A stretch of DNA of 64,000 nucleotides. It comes from Congeria kusceri (lineage: Eukaryota; Mollusca; Bivalvia; Myida; Dreissenidae). The notes under the pieces were generated by a model. It was not told the origin of the DNA. It did no database searches and saw only the letters and a list, made by a program, of their open reading frames with translations. Every line of letters begins with the position of its first letter. The first letter of the stretch is position 1. The translations under genes and the position numbers were made by a program. The stretch covers positions 41,291,618-41,355,617 of the forward strand of contig CM051027.1 in NCBI GenBank assembly GCA_027627225.1, read 5' to 3'. Shown here piece after piece: positions 21,280 through 33,312 of this stretch.

Positions 21280-22990
21280 CCACACACGTGACAGCAGTGG
21301 CAACTTTCGTTACGAACTATTAATCTTTCAAACCGTACCATGTGTCATACTGACATGTTCGAGCAAATGGTTTGTTCTAACAATTAAAACGACTCAATGT
21401 CACATTGACTTGTAGTTTGTGTACAAATTATAAACTTGCCATTAACTTCCGATTAGTGTTAACCATTCTTTTATTTTAATTTTTTACCAGAAAAGATATG
21501 AAACGAAATTACAAATTATTTTATAAATTTACGTAGCTGATTTTTAGTAAATAAGAAATACATGTATTGTTGTGCAGCAATACATATGAGTACACCGAGT
21601 TTGTGTGTGCCGTATGTGACCTCCAACGAAGCGCCACGAGACACGACCCCCGTTGTGCGGTCACATCCCACTAAGTTGTCTGGACACCCAGTGGTGCTCG
21701 AGTCGCTGCCGTTCGCTGCCCCCCCCCCCCCCCCCCCCGTGTACTTTGTGTCCCGGAAGTGACTGCTGGGGGTGTGGCAACTGTAGTGTGTTCTGTTAAA
21801 GCCTGGCAGTCTCCAGAATACTGTATCCTCTCGGACGTCACATTTAACCAAAACTGGTTCATATCTTGCACGACTGTACACCTACAGATAAATTTACCCC
21901 AATTAACGTAACGAATGTGGAATCAAATAGTGTTTGATATCAGATTGCTCTACATTAATCCCGGATTAAAAACTGAAAGAAACACAATGACTCACACTAT
22001 GCAGACGGACATGTTTCGATCAGCTATATAGCGAGGTGCGGTCCAGACAAATTCCGCGGATTTCTTCGGATACGGATTTCCCTGGGTAAGAGATGCGTGC
22101 TGGAAAGGATGTCAACAAACTGTAGGATCTAACAGCTATACTGAAACGAGTTAATAACTAGATAATAACAATAATAAGTCATAATCGCAAACACGTTAAT
22201 TGAAAATGTGTCTGCATTGTAATGTAGTCATGTTTACTGTCGTAATTTCGAGGAGTAATTAAGTGCCAACTGTTGGTGTTAATGTAATAATAATAGTGTT
22301 TATCGGTTAAGTACATTTATCAACCGTCCACCGTTCCACTATTTGATCGGTATAAACATTATAAGTTAATGCAGTACATTCATCATTCTTGTAAGTCTAT
22401 CAGTTTTAATTTATGAGTGTAATCTATAATCATTACATAGATTGTCAATACACATGCAGTCATGTTTGTGGCAACCCCTATGTTAATGACCCAGGTAAAC
22501 TACGCACCTGTCCACAGTTGTTAGTCATGGGGACCGATCCCCGGGGACTCAGGCGTCCCACTGTCGCGAACACGAGCGGCTCACGCCGGGCCTGGCACAT
22601 GAACCCCTTGAAACCGGTATCCGCGGACCACCGCAGACTCACTGAAAATGCATTGCAATGTATTTAACACGTGTATGTTGAGAATATTGAGACAAGCTTC
22701 TTCTTGCAATCTTCAAATGCAGTGTGACTGGCAGTCTGCTCAGAACTGATTTTTATTTACTACTCTGATTCGACCATAATCATGAAACTATTATGAAAGT
22801 AAACAATGTCATTTGAACTATCAATATAGAATATAGATCTATATGAATATAGAGGTTATATAACTCGGCCAAACGTACGTAACTTACAAAAATGGGAAAG
22901 TGTCAAACATGCCTCGATCATGTATGTGTTGTGATATGTTGAATTAACTTCATTAAGATGCGAAATAATAAGTGTAATATTGTATACTTT
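21280..22990. other. 3' flank of CAP gene; no confident gene
   Basis: Contains a C-homopolymer at 21719-21738 and two GC-richer patches (about 21600-21850 and 22500-22640). These could be 3' UTR, CpG patches or unrecognised exons. No family motif was seen. Confidence 0.4.
21383..21388 (+). promoter_or_regulatory. Possible polyadenylation signal ATTAAA
   Basis: ATTAAA, the common variant of AATAAA, lies about 105 bp after the stop of the terminal CAP exon. Six-base signals are frequent in AT-rich DNA, so this is only suggestive. Transcript ends would settle it. Confidence 0.3.
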
Positions 22991-24935
22991 AAAGACGTTC
23001 GCAACAATTGTTTCGTTTTTTTTCCAACGACAGATTTTCTTAAAAATTTGCACAAACATGTGTCAATGTATCCTAAAACTAAAACAATCTTAAAAAATAG
23101 GGGTCATAGGCCTTGTTCCGGAAATATAGGGGTTTAATTACGGTACCTGTCGAAGCCCTTTTTTAGACTGTTGGCGTAAGCCAACAGGATTTAGTAGGTG
23201 TATTCAGAAATCGGTCTTGAGGGAACTACTTCTTTACTTTGCAGGCTACGAGTCAGTAAATCGATAAATTACTGCGCTTCGCTCGCTGAGAAGTGAGGCT
23301 TCCTGTTATCGATGCTACTTTCTATGAATAGATGACAAGAAATAGATCCGACTTAAAACACTAATAAACAATAACAATAATCCTTTTAGTCCACATCTAA
23401 TAATCCTTTTAGTCCACATCTACAAGTGAATTCATGTTATGTCTATTCACAAAGGTATGATAGCGTATCTGTTTGTGCTGTTGACTGGTTAACTGCGTAT
23501 TACATATTGCATAAGTTTAACAACAGTGCATATAGCGGAGCGATTGTAACCACTCGATTGACAATTGCTATTGTTTTGACGTATGCATAACAATTATGGA
23601 AAAGCATTGTACTTCTAACGAAAGTTTTGAATGTATTGAATGAATGTATTTGAATGAGTGTTTTCATTTAAATTGGTATTTACCGAACATGTCTCTTGTG
23701 ATAAAAAGCACTGAATATTGATTCAAACTTATACGGTTCATCGACTATTTTTACCCGTTGTAGATTGACTTGAATGCATATAACTCTGTTTGCTTTTTAC
23801 ATGGATTGCACAAAAGTATTTGGCGCCCACGAATTACAAAACATAATGAAGAGAATGTCGTAGATAAATAGCATTGAGTTCGACATGCGCTATATTAGTT
23901 TTAAATGGCAAAAAACAGTGGTCTGGATCTCCATCTTCAATTAGGTCAAATACCAGCTTATACCAATTTATACCAAGTAGAATGTATAGTTATGAGTTTC
24001 GATTTTTTTTTTTGTAGAAATGACACGTATAACAGACAGGTGGCTTACTTCAATAAATGTTCCTTATGATAAAAAATACTCCCGTAATTCATATGCTCTT
24101 AGTTTCTTTTCTCGCCAACAGTCTTTCTACGCTGTGAGCGTTTTGATTCAGTTTGTGTGACTAGCAATGTTCAATTATATAAAGCGTTCATATCCAAACA
24201 AGGACGGAGATTTTTAAATGCATCTTTTTTTAATGGTTCGTTTCGCACTATACAAGTGCAGTTTAATGATAAAATGCGCTTTATCTGTAGTTATCGTTGA
24301 ATAAATGACTTTAAATGGACGCTTAATGAGGTTAATTATGCATTTAATATGCCTTTGAAAACATCAATAAATAATCAAATATACAAATATATTTTGTTCC
24401 AAACGACAGATTTTGTAAAAAAATTCCATATACATGTGTCATTGTATACTGAAACTAAAAGGGTGATAAAAAATAGGGGTCACAGGCCTTTTTCCGGAAA
24501 CATAGGGTTTTCAATACGGTACTTTTCGAAGCCCCTTTTTTCAGTTTGGATTTTTTATCAATGTTTTAAGTATATAGGATATCTTTTTTCAAACAAAGTT
24601 ACGGTCATTTCAACTGATAAGTTTTACAATTCTTGTTTGGCAATATACAAGTGTATTTGGTAATAACAAATGCTTTACCTACATTTACTGTTCAAACAAT
24701 GAATTTGACTGGACATTTAAGTAGATCAAATGGGTACTAATAATACCTTCTGAAACGTCATTTATTATGCATCAATGTATTTTGTTCCAAACGACTGATT
24801 TTCTTAAATTTTCGCTCATACATGCACCAATATATACTTACACCAAAACATTAATAAAAAGAATGGGTCACCGAACTTGTTTGGGAAATATTGGACTTTA
24901 AATAGGGTACCTGTGTAGCCTTTTTTCATGTTCGT
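22990..24935. repeat. ~390 bp tandem repeat, three copies, one interrupted
   Basis: The landmark CAACGACAGATTTTCT (or variant) starts near 23024, 24399 and 24789, each followed by GGGTCA.AGGCCT, CCGGAAA.ATAGGG and GGTACCTGTCGAAGCC-like text. Copies two and three are 390 bp apart. The first gap is 1375 bp because the TIR element at 23159-24148 lies inside. Subtracting it restores the same period. Confidence 0.8.
23159..24148. mobile_element. TIR element family 'AGACTGTTGGCG', copy B
   Basis: The left end is AGACTGTTGGCGTAAGCCAACAG at 23164 and the right end CGCCAACAGTCTTTCTACGC at about 24113. The body shares ACTTTGCAGGCTACGAGTCA with copies A and C. It sits in the first unit of a ~390 bp tandem repeat, so it inserted after that array formed. 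No transposase. Confidence 0.75.
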
Positions 24936-25569
24936 GTTTATGTATCAATTGTCAAAATAGAATGTTTAATGGATCTTTTTTTAACTAGTTTGTTTGGAAA
25001 TACATTGTATACGTGTGTTTTTGATTATTAAAATGCTTTATGAACTTTTAACCATTGACTGGAACTTAATGACTAACAAAGATTTATATTTAATGAAGTC
25101 ACAATACACTCAATAAATAAGAGATGTAGGGCTGTACTCTCTGAATAAATTAAGACGTTTAACTCGAAGACATGTGTTTAGGTTTAAACACTTGCTTTGA
25201 TATTCTTTTTTGGAGATGTTGGTAGGGTAAGCATTGGTATGCACAAATAAATCACTGATATGTTTTAAAATTGGATACTACAGTATGACACTTGCGCTGA
25301 GGCGGGTTACATTCATCTAGAAAGTAGCCGCTAAAACGATGGTGATAAAACAGTCAACTTTGTTTATAGTCGAGTTCTTTCTTACATAACACATGACATA
25401 CCCTTTATATTGCTGAAATCAATTCAGCTTAGAATGCTCTTTAAGAAAATGTATGGTTATGAGGGTCACCATGTGCAAAATGTTGCATTTACTTTTGGTT
25501 AAAGTTATCGCTTTTACATTAAATTACATAAGGATTGGAATTAGTATATTGTAACCTTGATTGAAATTA

Positions 25570-25660
25570 GTATATTGTATTATTATTATTATTATTATAC
25601 CAAATTTATATAGCACTCTTTTCATATATAAAATACGTTCAAAAGCGCTTTACAAGTATA
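25570..25660. repeat. (ATT)n followed by TATATAGCACTCTTTT...AGCGCTTTACA
   Basis: A short ATT run is followed by ACCAAATTTATATAGCACTC and AAAAGCGCTTTACAAG. I recall this arrangement as a common dispersed repeat tail in animal genomes, but that is memory, not a search result. The full element is not delimited. Confidence 0.35.
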
Positions 25661-26950
25661 TAAAAAAAAAACATATACACATCTAAAAGGAACAATATAT
25701 GTATCAACATTGAAATATAAAGTGTTAAAAGATAAAACAACAGGAAAAAGATAAGACATATTATTATCATGTGGACTAAAGCTAAAATTCACGTGCCTTA
25801 TAAAATCAAATAAAAGAGGGAAACAAACTGTCACAATAAAATATTACACAGGTAATCTTCCATTTTAAAATAAACATCAGGAACAATATATCTTTAAACA
25901 AAAATATGTAGCCAGACTGCGCAACACTCATTTATTTATCATCGACTAACAGGTTTTGAATATGTGTTACTGACTGTATGTTTAACACTGTCTCTGACAG
26001 CTCACTGATTAGAGCTTTAGTTTCTTTCTTCCAATATACATGTAAGCCTAATCAATTCGCATAATTTAAGGGAAACCATTTCAGAGTACAGTTTACCCCT
26101 TTTATTTCTGTAAGACCAGCTAGTGAAGTTTACAGTTCCGAAAGGTTACTTAGCACGAACATATTTCGTTCAACACGTACCACGTACCTGATATATTTGT
26201 TTCACAGCTGAAGGTGACGGCTGATACATCCACGGGGCCCGGCGGGAGTGCGACCTGGGGAGTGCTGCTATGATTAGGATACATGTCGGCACAGGCAGTC
26301 TGGCGTGCACCTGTACTGGCCCCGTACGCACACCCGGCTGTACACTGTAGTAAAAGCCAAGAGTTGTAACGTCATCCATATAGCAAATTTTACGTAACGT
26401 AAAATACGGACACAGAGTGATATCAGAGATGAAACTCGTTACAACCGGTCACAACGATTTCTATATGAATTTTGAATTGCACCTCCACAGTAAGTATACA
26501 TTGACATACCTGTGTTCATTCGTTTGTTATGTTGCTAAGGACTGTTCTTATTGAGTGTATCGGCTTTATAACGATTAAAAAGTTGTAAACACAATTAGTG
26601 TTGAAGTAAAAAGAAATCTTATACGGTGAGGCCATTCATCAGCACGTCTCGCTGCGCGACCAACTTATCACAGCTTAGTATTCTTATTTAGAGGAGAAAT
26701 TTCACTATAAGTTTTGTAAAGAAACGCTTTTTGTTAGAACTTTGACAGATTTAAACACGTTTAAGTGCCGCGTCGCGCTTTGTCTCGACCAGCAGCTCTG
26801 TTTTCCAGCGTGACTGATCCACCCAAGCAGTTGCTATGTTTTAAGTTCTTATTCAAATGTAAGTAAATCCGCCATTGTTAAAAGTACTGAAGTTAAACCA
26901 ACGCATTGGCCATATTTGCAAGCATTTATTTTGATGAAAGCTCTAAAGCA

Positions 26951-27196
26951 CGATGGGAAGATGGTACGATGACGATGGTGCATGGTACGATGACAATGGT
27001 GAGATGGTACGATGACGATGGTCGATGACGATGACGCAATGGTACGATGACGATCGTGCGATGGTACAATGACGAAGGCACGATGACGTTGATGCGATGG
27101 TACGATGACGATGGCACAATGTTACATCGCAATATCACAAGCGTACCATCGCACCATCGTCATCGTACCATCTTGTCATCGTCATCGTACCATTGT
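26951..27196. repeat. GATGGTACGATGAC-type repeat with inverted second half
   Basis: From about 26951 to 27120 variants of GATGGTACGATGACGATGG repeat. From 27138 the complement (ACCATCGTCATCGTACCATC) takes over. The whole can fold on itself, which explains open frames on both strands. Confidence 0.85.
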
Positions 27197-27309
27197 GTCT
27201 TCGGGTTTTTTTCTATTGAAAATCGCAATGGCACTAACTGAACACCGTAGTGCATACATTCCTGCTGATAAAAACAAGAATATCAGTAAAATCGATGGAT
27301 GCTCCCGGA

Positions 27310-28690
27310 TACCGCTGTGACCTCTAATTGTGGTCTTGACCTTTAACCTATGGACCAGGTTCATACAGTGACACGATGTCTTGTTGAGGCGAACATTTGT
27401 GTATAGTGATCTTAAAAACCATTCATGTGTGGCCAAGTTGTAAGTCCGGACTTGCAAAAAGCCAATTTCGACTTTTGATCTTAAAGTATGATCTTGACCT
27501 TTGACCTTAGTCCTGGTTCATGCTCGTAACATGCCGTCTCATTTAAGCAAGCAGTTGTGCCAAGTAATTTGAAAATCCCTCAATCCAAAGCCCAGTTATA
27601 GTCCGGACAAGTAAAAAGCCAACTTTGACCTTTGACAGACCTGGTTCATGTGCGCTTTGTGTCCCCTCATTGAGGTTAACATTTGTCCCAGGTAGTTTTA
27701 AAATCTTGAAAAGTTGGAGAATAGACAAGCAACGTGCCTATTTTGACCTTTGAGCTCTAGGTGTCACCTTGACCTTTGACTTAAGGACCTGATTCATAAG
27801 CGTTACACACTAACTAATTCAGCAAACATTTGTGTCTCCATCCATGGCTAAGTTATAGTAAAAGCGAAAAAGCCAATTTATTATCAATGGGCAATTAATC
27901 CCTGAAAAATCACCAGACCGGAACAACCTGACATTCTGCGCATGTTCTCTTAGCAGGGATGATGCATATAAAGTTTCTTTGAATGCGAGTTACTAGTTCC
28001 TGAGATTTCATATGGAAACGAACATTAAAATAGCATAATCATAATAATAAAAAGGCCATTTTATAATACTGCCTTAAAAATCATCAGACCGGAACGACCT
28101 GTCCTCTTGGTAGGGATGCTGCTTGTAACGTTCATTGAATTCGAACTGTTAGTTTCAGAAAATATTCTATCGCAATGCATCATTCTTCATAAAGGGCAAT
28201 AACTCGCTGAAAAATCATCAGACGGTACCCTCGCTTCTCACCAAGGCAGCCTAGGTTCGCACCCCACTCGGCGCAATCGAGTTTGGTTGGTGTTCACCAT
28301 AACGGACAGGTGGGATTTCCTCAGGGTACTCTGGCTTCGCCCCACAGCACAAAACCATACCAAAATTAAAAATATTCAGTAAAAGATAAATAGCTGGAAA
28401 TTGCAACTATGATTCAAAATTCGTCCCAACTTTTGATGTGTCTAAAGTAAATTAGGCAGGGGTGCTGGGACACACCCTGGATCCTCATATAATGCAGCTT
28501 CGGTGCGGAAGGACCTCATAAACTTCGAAAATACATACATACATCATTAGTTCCTGAGATCTCGCGCGGAAAAGAAGTACCGGAACAAACTGAATGGCAG
28601 TTGAATGATAATTCGGACGGACGGACAAAGCGGCGACTATTTGCTTCCCCATTCGGGGAGCATAAAACAACTTACTTTAATCTCTAAACT
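27310..28690 (+). mobile_element. Tandem-repeat element ending in hairpin GGGGAGCATAA
   Basis: Two arrays are joined. About 27310-27900 has ~150 bp units with GACCTTTGACCT, CTGGTTCATG and AGTCCGGAC. About 27890-28600 has ~170 bp units with AAAAATCATCAGACCGGAAC, and is interrupted by the SINE at 28219. The right end is GGACGGACGGAC, then GCGACTATTTGCTTCCCCAT and TCGGGGAGCATAA, a hairpin-type terminus. A similar end recurs at about 28990-29050. Architecture parallels the TCTTGTT-ended elements but with a different terminal motif. Confidence 0.6.
28219..28545 (+). mobile_element. tRNA-derived SINE
   Basis: A B-box-like GGTTCGCACCCC at about 28253 lies near the head. It is followed by GGTTGGTGTTCACCATAACG, GACAGGTGGGATTTCCTC and GGGTACTCTGGCTTCGCC, and by a tail with CATACATACAT. 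It interrupts a ~170 bp tandem unit. The 3' part (GGGACACACCCTGGATCCTC, ATAATG) is shared with the copy at 31560. Confidence 0.65.
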
Positions 28691-29323
28691 ATTTCTGGTG
28701 ATTGATTTATGCAAAAAATTAACAACCGTTAATCAGGCATTAAATTTACAAAGTAATGATACGATTGGACTTGCAGTCTTTGAATTACTGATAAATAGCC
28801 CGGACAAGAAATATGCAATACATGTATATACTAATTTCAGCAATCTTCAAAGTCCCATAACTCCAAACAAAATCATTGACGCGAAACATCCTGGTATTAT
28901 GCACACCTCCGCCTGGTATTAAAGCTTCGCATAAAGTTTCGTTGAGTTCCTGCAACTATGAACTTGCTGAGAAATTGACCGGACAAAAATGGGACGGACG
29001 GACACGGTGGCGACTATATGCTCCCTCGATGTTTTCGGGGAGAATAAAAAACAGTTATTCGAATTCGATGATTTCTTAGTGCACAGAGACATATTATGAA
29101 TTTGATGGAATTAGTAGTATATGTTTTCTATTTAACGGAGTATCAAAACAACTCGATCACACGTGTACGCGAGAATCATGCGTGAGTTTTTCGATTCAAA
29201 ATAATGCATACAGTTCCATCAAGTGCACAGACTACTTTCTTTGACAAACTGCTAAAGCTCATATTGACTCGACATAATGAGCAAGGCATCGAAAAAGGAT
29301 CGACCTACTAGATAAAAAAAGCT

Positions 29324-31075
29324 TTTTAGACTGTTGGCGGAAGCCAATGGTCTTTTAAGAGGGTAATTTCCAAAACAGGTATCACGCGGAACGACTTCTT
29401 TGCTTTGCAGGCTAACAGTCAGTAAATTGAAACCTGAACGGCTTCTTCTTCAAAACATCAAAATCCCCACCTGTTTTATTATATTTTGATTATTAATGAT
29501 AATGTATGTCATATGTATTATAATGTGTATATCATGTGATTTATTACAATTACATTTTCTAAAAAAAGGTCTATTTATTTAACATGTTACACCCCTACTT
29601 ACGCTATTTCTTTGTGTGTAACAGAAATATACACCCGATTGTCCCGGAATAAGACCACTAGGGTCTGGATCGAGTAGCCGAGACGTCCACGTCGTGATCT
29701 GGCGGGAAGTCGCCCACAGAGAAACTTCTGAAGACTCTCCAACTTACTCCCGCACTGGCTTACACCTCTTATAACCAGGGGAGTCGGATAGGGGAATTTC
29801 TGTGGGTGGCTTCGCGAACATCGGCTTAGTACCGTCAGCCCTTGAGTCGGTCGTCTTCCCACGCTGTTTCCTGACATCAGAAGACCTGCCGGAAGCCAAA
29901 CCCTATTGATGCGCATCTATTCCTCGGGATATTACCACTGCAGAAGGTGGGCCGAAAGGGGAGCAGTGGAAGTGGCAGCAGAGGAGGAAGACCGGGACGG
30001 ACCCATGCAGCAATGCAGACTTGGACTTTGAGGGGGTGGCTCCTGTGAAAGCTATGGAAGTGTCCCGCACAGCGGTACCGATTTCACTCAACGTACTTGG
30101 GACACTGTCGGGGGGTTCGGGACTTCAGCCGTTTGAAAGTGCCTGGACACGGCGGCGCAGCGCGCATTGGACGGAAAGGATTATCTGAAATTGTCACTCA
30201 GATCGGCAAGGAATTATCTCATTGGATTGTGGCCGGGAGGCCGGGATAAATTTGACCTACTTTGGCTCTAAATTAACCATTTTCCCCTGCCGGGTCACAG
30301 GGGCAGGTCCTCACATAAGGCAGCCTTAAGCGCGGAATGACCTGTCAATAAACTACGGAACAACATCAAGACCACTAAATGAATGTGCTACTCTGGTTAT
30401 TTTTTACTCGCTGTGAAAGTGTTATTTCTTGTTACCGATTGTTATTCTGAATATTTTGACAAAAATTACTGTTATGTATTAATTTTAAACTGTAGTTTGG
30501 AAAATCGAGAGCACACATCGAATGACCTACTTTTGACTCCTAGGCTACGAAGCACTAACAATCGATACGCCTAACTACAACCCTTCATCAGTTATTCTGC
30601 ATGGCCCGTTGCAGATTGACTTGTTAACTGGCATGTATATAATTCCGTTTGCATTGTATATAACTGTTCCAGTATTCGGTTTCCTATTACACGAAACAGA
30701 CTATATCTAATGTGCATGCCCAAACGCTAATACATATAAGAGCCCGCACATTCAGTCTGTGTTAGTGTTTGTTAGTAGTTGTAGAGCAATGCTTAGCTTT
30801 CATTAGAATGCTAGAATAAGATATATAACTTCACACTTGTGTTTTTGCTAAGTCATTTGACTACATACAATTGTATACTAGAAACATACAACACTACAAC
30901 AACGATATTATAACAATAACTAGCTTGAACAAAATATTTGTTCGTTATAATTAACAATAAGTTTTATTATGATGTCGATCATGTTGTATATTATTGAATA
31001 AAAAGCAATATAATCGAGTTTAAACGTGGGATATTGAATTAACATTCATAAAATAACATTTTGATTAGGACTGCG
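29324..31075. mobile_element. TIR element family 'AGACTGTTGGCG', copy C (right-truncated, interrupted)
   Basis: The left end AGACTGTTGGCGGAAGCCAA is at 29328, followed by the family body (TTTGCAGGCTAACAGTCAGT, ATGTATTATAATGTGTATAT). After 30378 the body resumes with AATGAATGTGCTAC.TCGGTTAT, as in copy A. The usual right end CGCCAACAGTCT is missing, so the copy is truncated near 31075. Confidence 0.7.
29661..30367. mobile_element. 707 bp GC-rich insertion flanked by AAGACCACTA
   Basis: Comparison with copy A shows where the host element is broken. The direct repeat AAGACCACTA lies at 29651-29660 and 30368-30377. The insert is far richer in G+C than its surroundings and ends CAATAAACTACGGAACAACA TC, with an AATAAA near the end. 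A 5'-truncated non-LTR retrotransposon or retro-copied sequence would fit (inference). I recognise no reverse transcriptase motif in any frame. Confidence 0.6.
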
Positions 31076-31195
31076 AATTTTAGGAACCTTGCTTTTGAGT
31101 GCATCTACCAAGCAAACTAGTAAAGACAGTACCGGGTCCAGACGTGACTGGCCTGGGGAACAAGTGATGGGCAGGTGGTACAGTGGGTATTATTT

Positions 31196-31255
31196 ATTAT
31201 TTCAATCAATCAGTCAATAAATCAATAAATCAATAAATCAACCATTAATTAATAA

Positions 31256-31288
<33 letters not shown>

Positions 31289-31345
31289 CTGACTGACTGA
31301 CTGATTTATTCATTCATTCGTTCGTTCATTCATTCATTTACTCAC
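31196..31345. repeat. Tetranucleotide palindromic microsatellite
   Basis: ATCA/AATC-type repeats (ATCAATAAATCAATAAATCA) turn into the inverted (TTGA)n and then (CTGA)n and ATTC/GTTC runs. The centre is a perfect fold-back of TGAT units. Confidence 0.9.
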
Positions 31346-32984
31346 TTACACACTAATATCCATTCATACATCCAGAATCAACCCAATTCCACCCATCCAT
31401 CTATCCATCCCTCCATCAAAATATCCCGATCGAACCATACCCATATCAAGTGATTCATTCGAGTCAGTCAATACGATATAGTTCTTCTATTTAAACATGA
31501 TGACTTTAATAAACAGGTACCATCCAGACAAAAACACTTCATATCCGGAAAAATGCCGATGGTCCTTAAAAATTGTCTCTGTTCTTGATTCCCGACCGGC
31601 GCATGTGTGTTTGGTTGGTAGCCACTATACCGGACAGGTGGACTTCCTTCGTCCACTCATGTCCCCCCCTCTAATCCCCCCCCCCAATAATATATAGGAC
31701 ACACCGGATCCACTTATGAAATCTTTGCGCTAAAAGACCTCTTAAACTTCAAAATTGACACACGTGAAATAGTTGCATTAAACATATGATGCAAAATGGT
31801 GCCTTTTCATGAATCTTCGGAAAGCCTTGTTAAGGCGAATATACGCCATTAAGCATGGGAGTTTGTGTCAAATATATAACTTGAGAAATAGATTACTTCT
31901 CAATATAAAATGAATCACTTTCAGTTGAACAAAAAGTTATTCGCAAAAGTCAAATCGAAATGAAACTAGAGCGATTTTTCCACAATTTCGTGAGTTTCGT
32001 GACCATTACTTTACCCCAGAATGATTTGTAAGCAATTTAAGCGACAGCTGATTTAAATGATGGTCGGAATCTGCTACCAGTAACAAGCTTATTCAAGTGC
32101 CGAGTGGTCACATCACACAAGCACCGATGCTAGTACGATGCTACTAAAGCGGTCTTACGAATACGCGATAAAGAGATCTATTTGATGGGTCAGCTGCGAA
32201 CACATATGCCACTATAGTGACCCCACGCTCCGCCGGAAATCCGTGCCTACGAGTTGCCAAAGGCGTTTGTCGTAGATTAGCGATAGTGATCAGTTTACTG
32301 ACACCCCCTCTGGCTTTGTTTCACAGTACAAGTTTTAGAAATTTAAACATAACATACGATATGGGATTAGCTGGAAGCACATGCACCATGTGCCCCTCCT
32401 TTGTTTTTTTGTGCCTTAGGCGTTGATCAGATTAGAGGCACCACATATTTTCACAGTGTACCTTTTCTTATTAAAAGTTCATGTTTAAGATAGGCTTTGG
32501 GAGTCAGCTGGGGGGGGGGGGGCACATGACTTATACATGCTAGATGCAATCAAAGCTACTAAATATATAATAGTTTTGGTAATGTTCGTTGACTCATTGT
32601 AGTTTTAATTAAGGATAATCAAAATTATGCAAAACAGGACCACTTAGCAAACGCCAATTTAACACCCACCCATTTGTACATAAACTAGTCCGCATAATAT
32701 CGATGCGAATAAATAAATAGCGTGTAACCGGAAACTTGCTTTCGGACCATTCATTTCTTTAGGTTCTGAGCTCTTCAATCTAAAAAATAAAGCGCATAAT
32801 TTAAATATGATTGTTTATATCGAAAGTACAATTTGTGTAGTTTTGTTACAATAGTTATAAAAATGGATTCAACAAGAGGAAGTTGTAATAATTCATTTGA
32901 TGGTAAACAAAGTAACGAAATTGTAAAGGTAACATTTGAAAAACGTTCGTAAATCCCAAAATTGAAGACTCAAGTTTAGGCTTT
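31346..32984. other. No gene recognised
   Basis: Apart from the SINE copy at 31560 and a G-homopolymer near 32511-32522, this stretch shows no feature. Confidence 0.4.
31560..31760 (+). mobile_element. SINE copy, same family as 28219
   Basis: Shares TTTGGTTGGTAGCCACTATA, CCGGACAGGTGGACTTCC, GGACACACCGGATCCACTTA and AGACCTCTTAAACTTC with the SINE at 28219-28545. A C-rich run (31660-31684) is in the middle. The head is degraded. Confidence 0.55.
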
Positions 32985-33312
32985 AGCCTTTAGCATAGGC
33001 GCTTGGTTGATAAACAAATAAAGAATAATCCTATTCCCTATATTATAAATATGCAAGAAGGTAGCCCACTCGCCGTTTTCTATCGTAACGGAAGTCGATT
33101 GGCAATGATCGAATGGTTTCAATATATAAAATTACATATTTGGTTCACTGGCCCATGCTTTTAGGACCAGGTACTTTTTAAAATTAAAACCAGTCAATAA
33201 CCTTCGCTTAGAAAAGATAGAAAATCGCGAATGAGCTACCTTGTGCATTTATATATATAGGAAAAATGGTTTTGTATTTGTTGAACAACAAAGCGCCTAT
33301 CCGCTTTACCCC
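32985..33312. mobile_element. Foldback element with ~100 bp arms
   Basis: The left arm (GCATAGGCGCTTGGTTGATA through CTATATTATAAATATGCAAG AAGGTAGCCCACTCGCCGTT TTCTATC) is repeated inverted in 33205-33312. There the reverse complement reads GGATAGGCGCTTTGTTG, then TATAAATGCACAAGGTAGCTCATTCGCGATTTTCTATC. The loop is about 120 bp. No coding capacity. MITE-like. Confidence 0.75.

Noticed and set aside
21516..21881. 121-codon minus-strand frame with Gly run
   Set aside because: The Gly run is the C-homopolymer at 21719-21738 read backwards. It is in the 3' flank of the CAP gene on the opposite strand.
21990..22110. Possible exon ending CCCTG|GGTAAGAG
   Set aside because: The donor-like site is isolated. 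No acceptor or family motif could be tied to it.
29599..29916. 105-codon minus-strand frame in the GC-rich insert
   Set aside because: GC-rich DNA has few stops. No conserved motif, and it crosses the insertion boundary.
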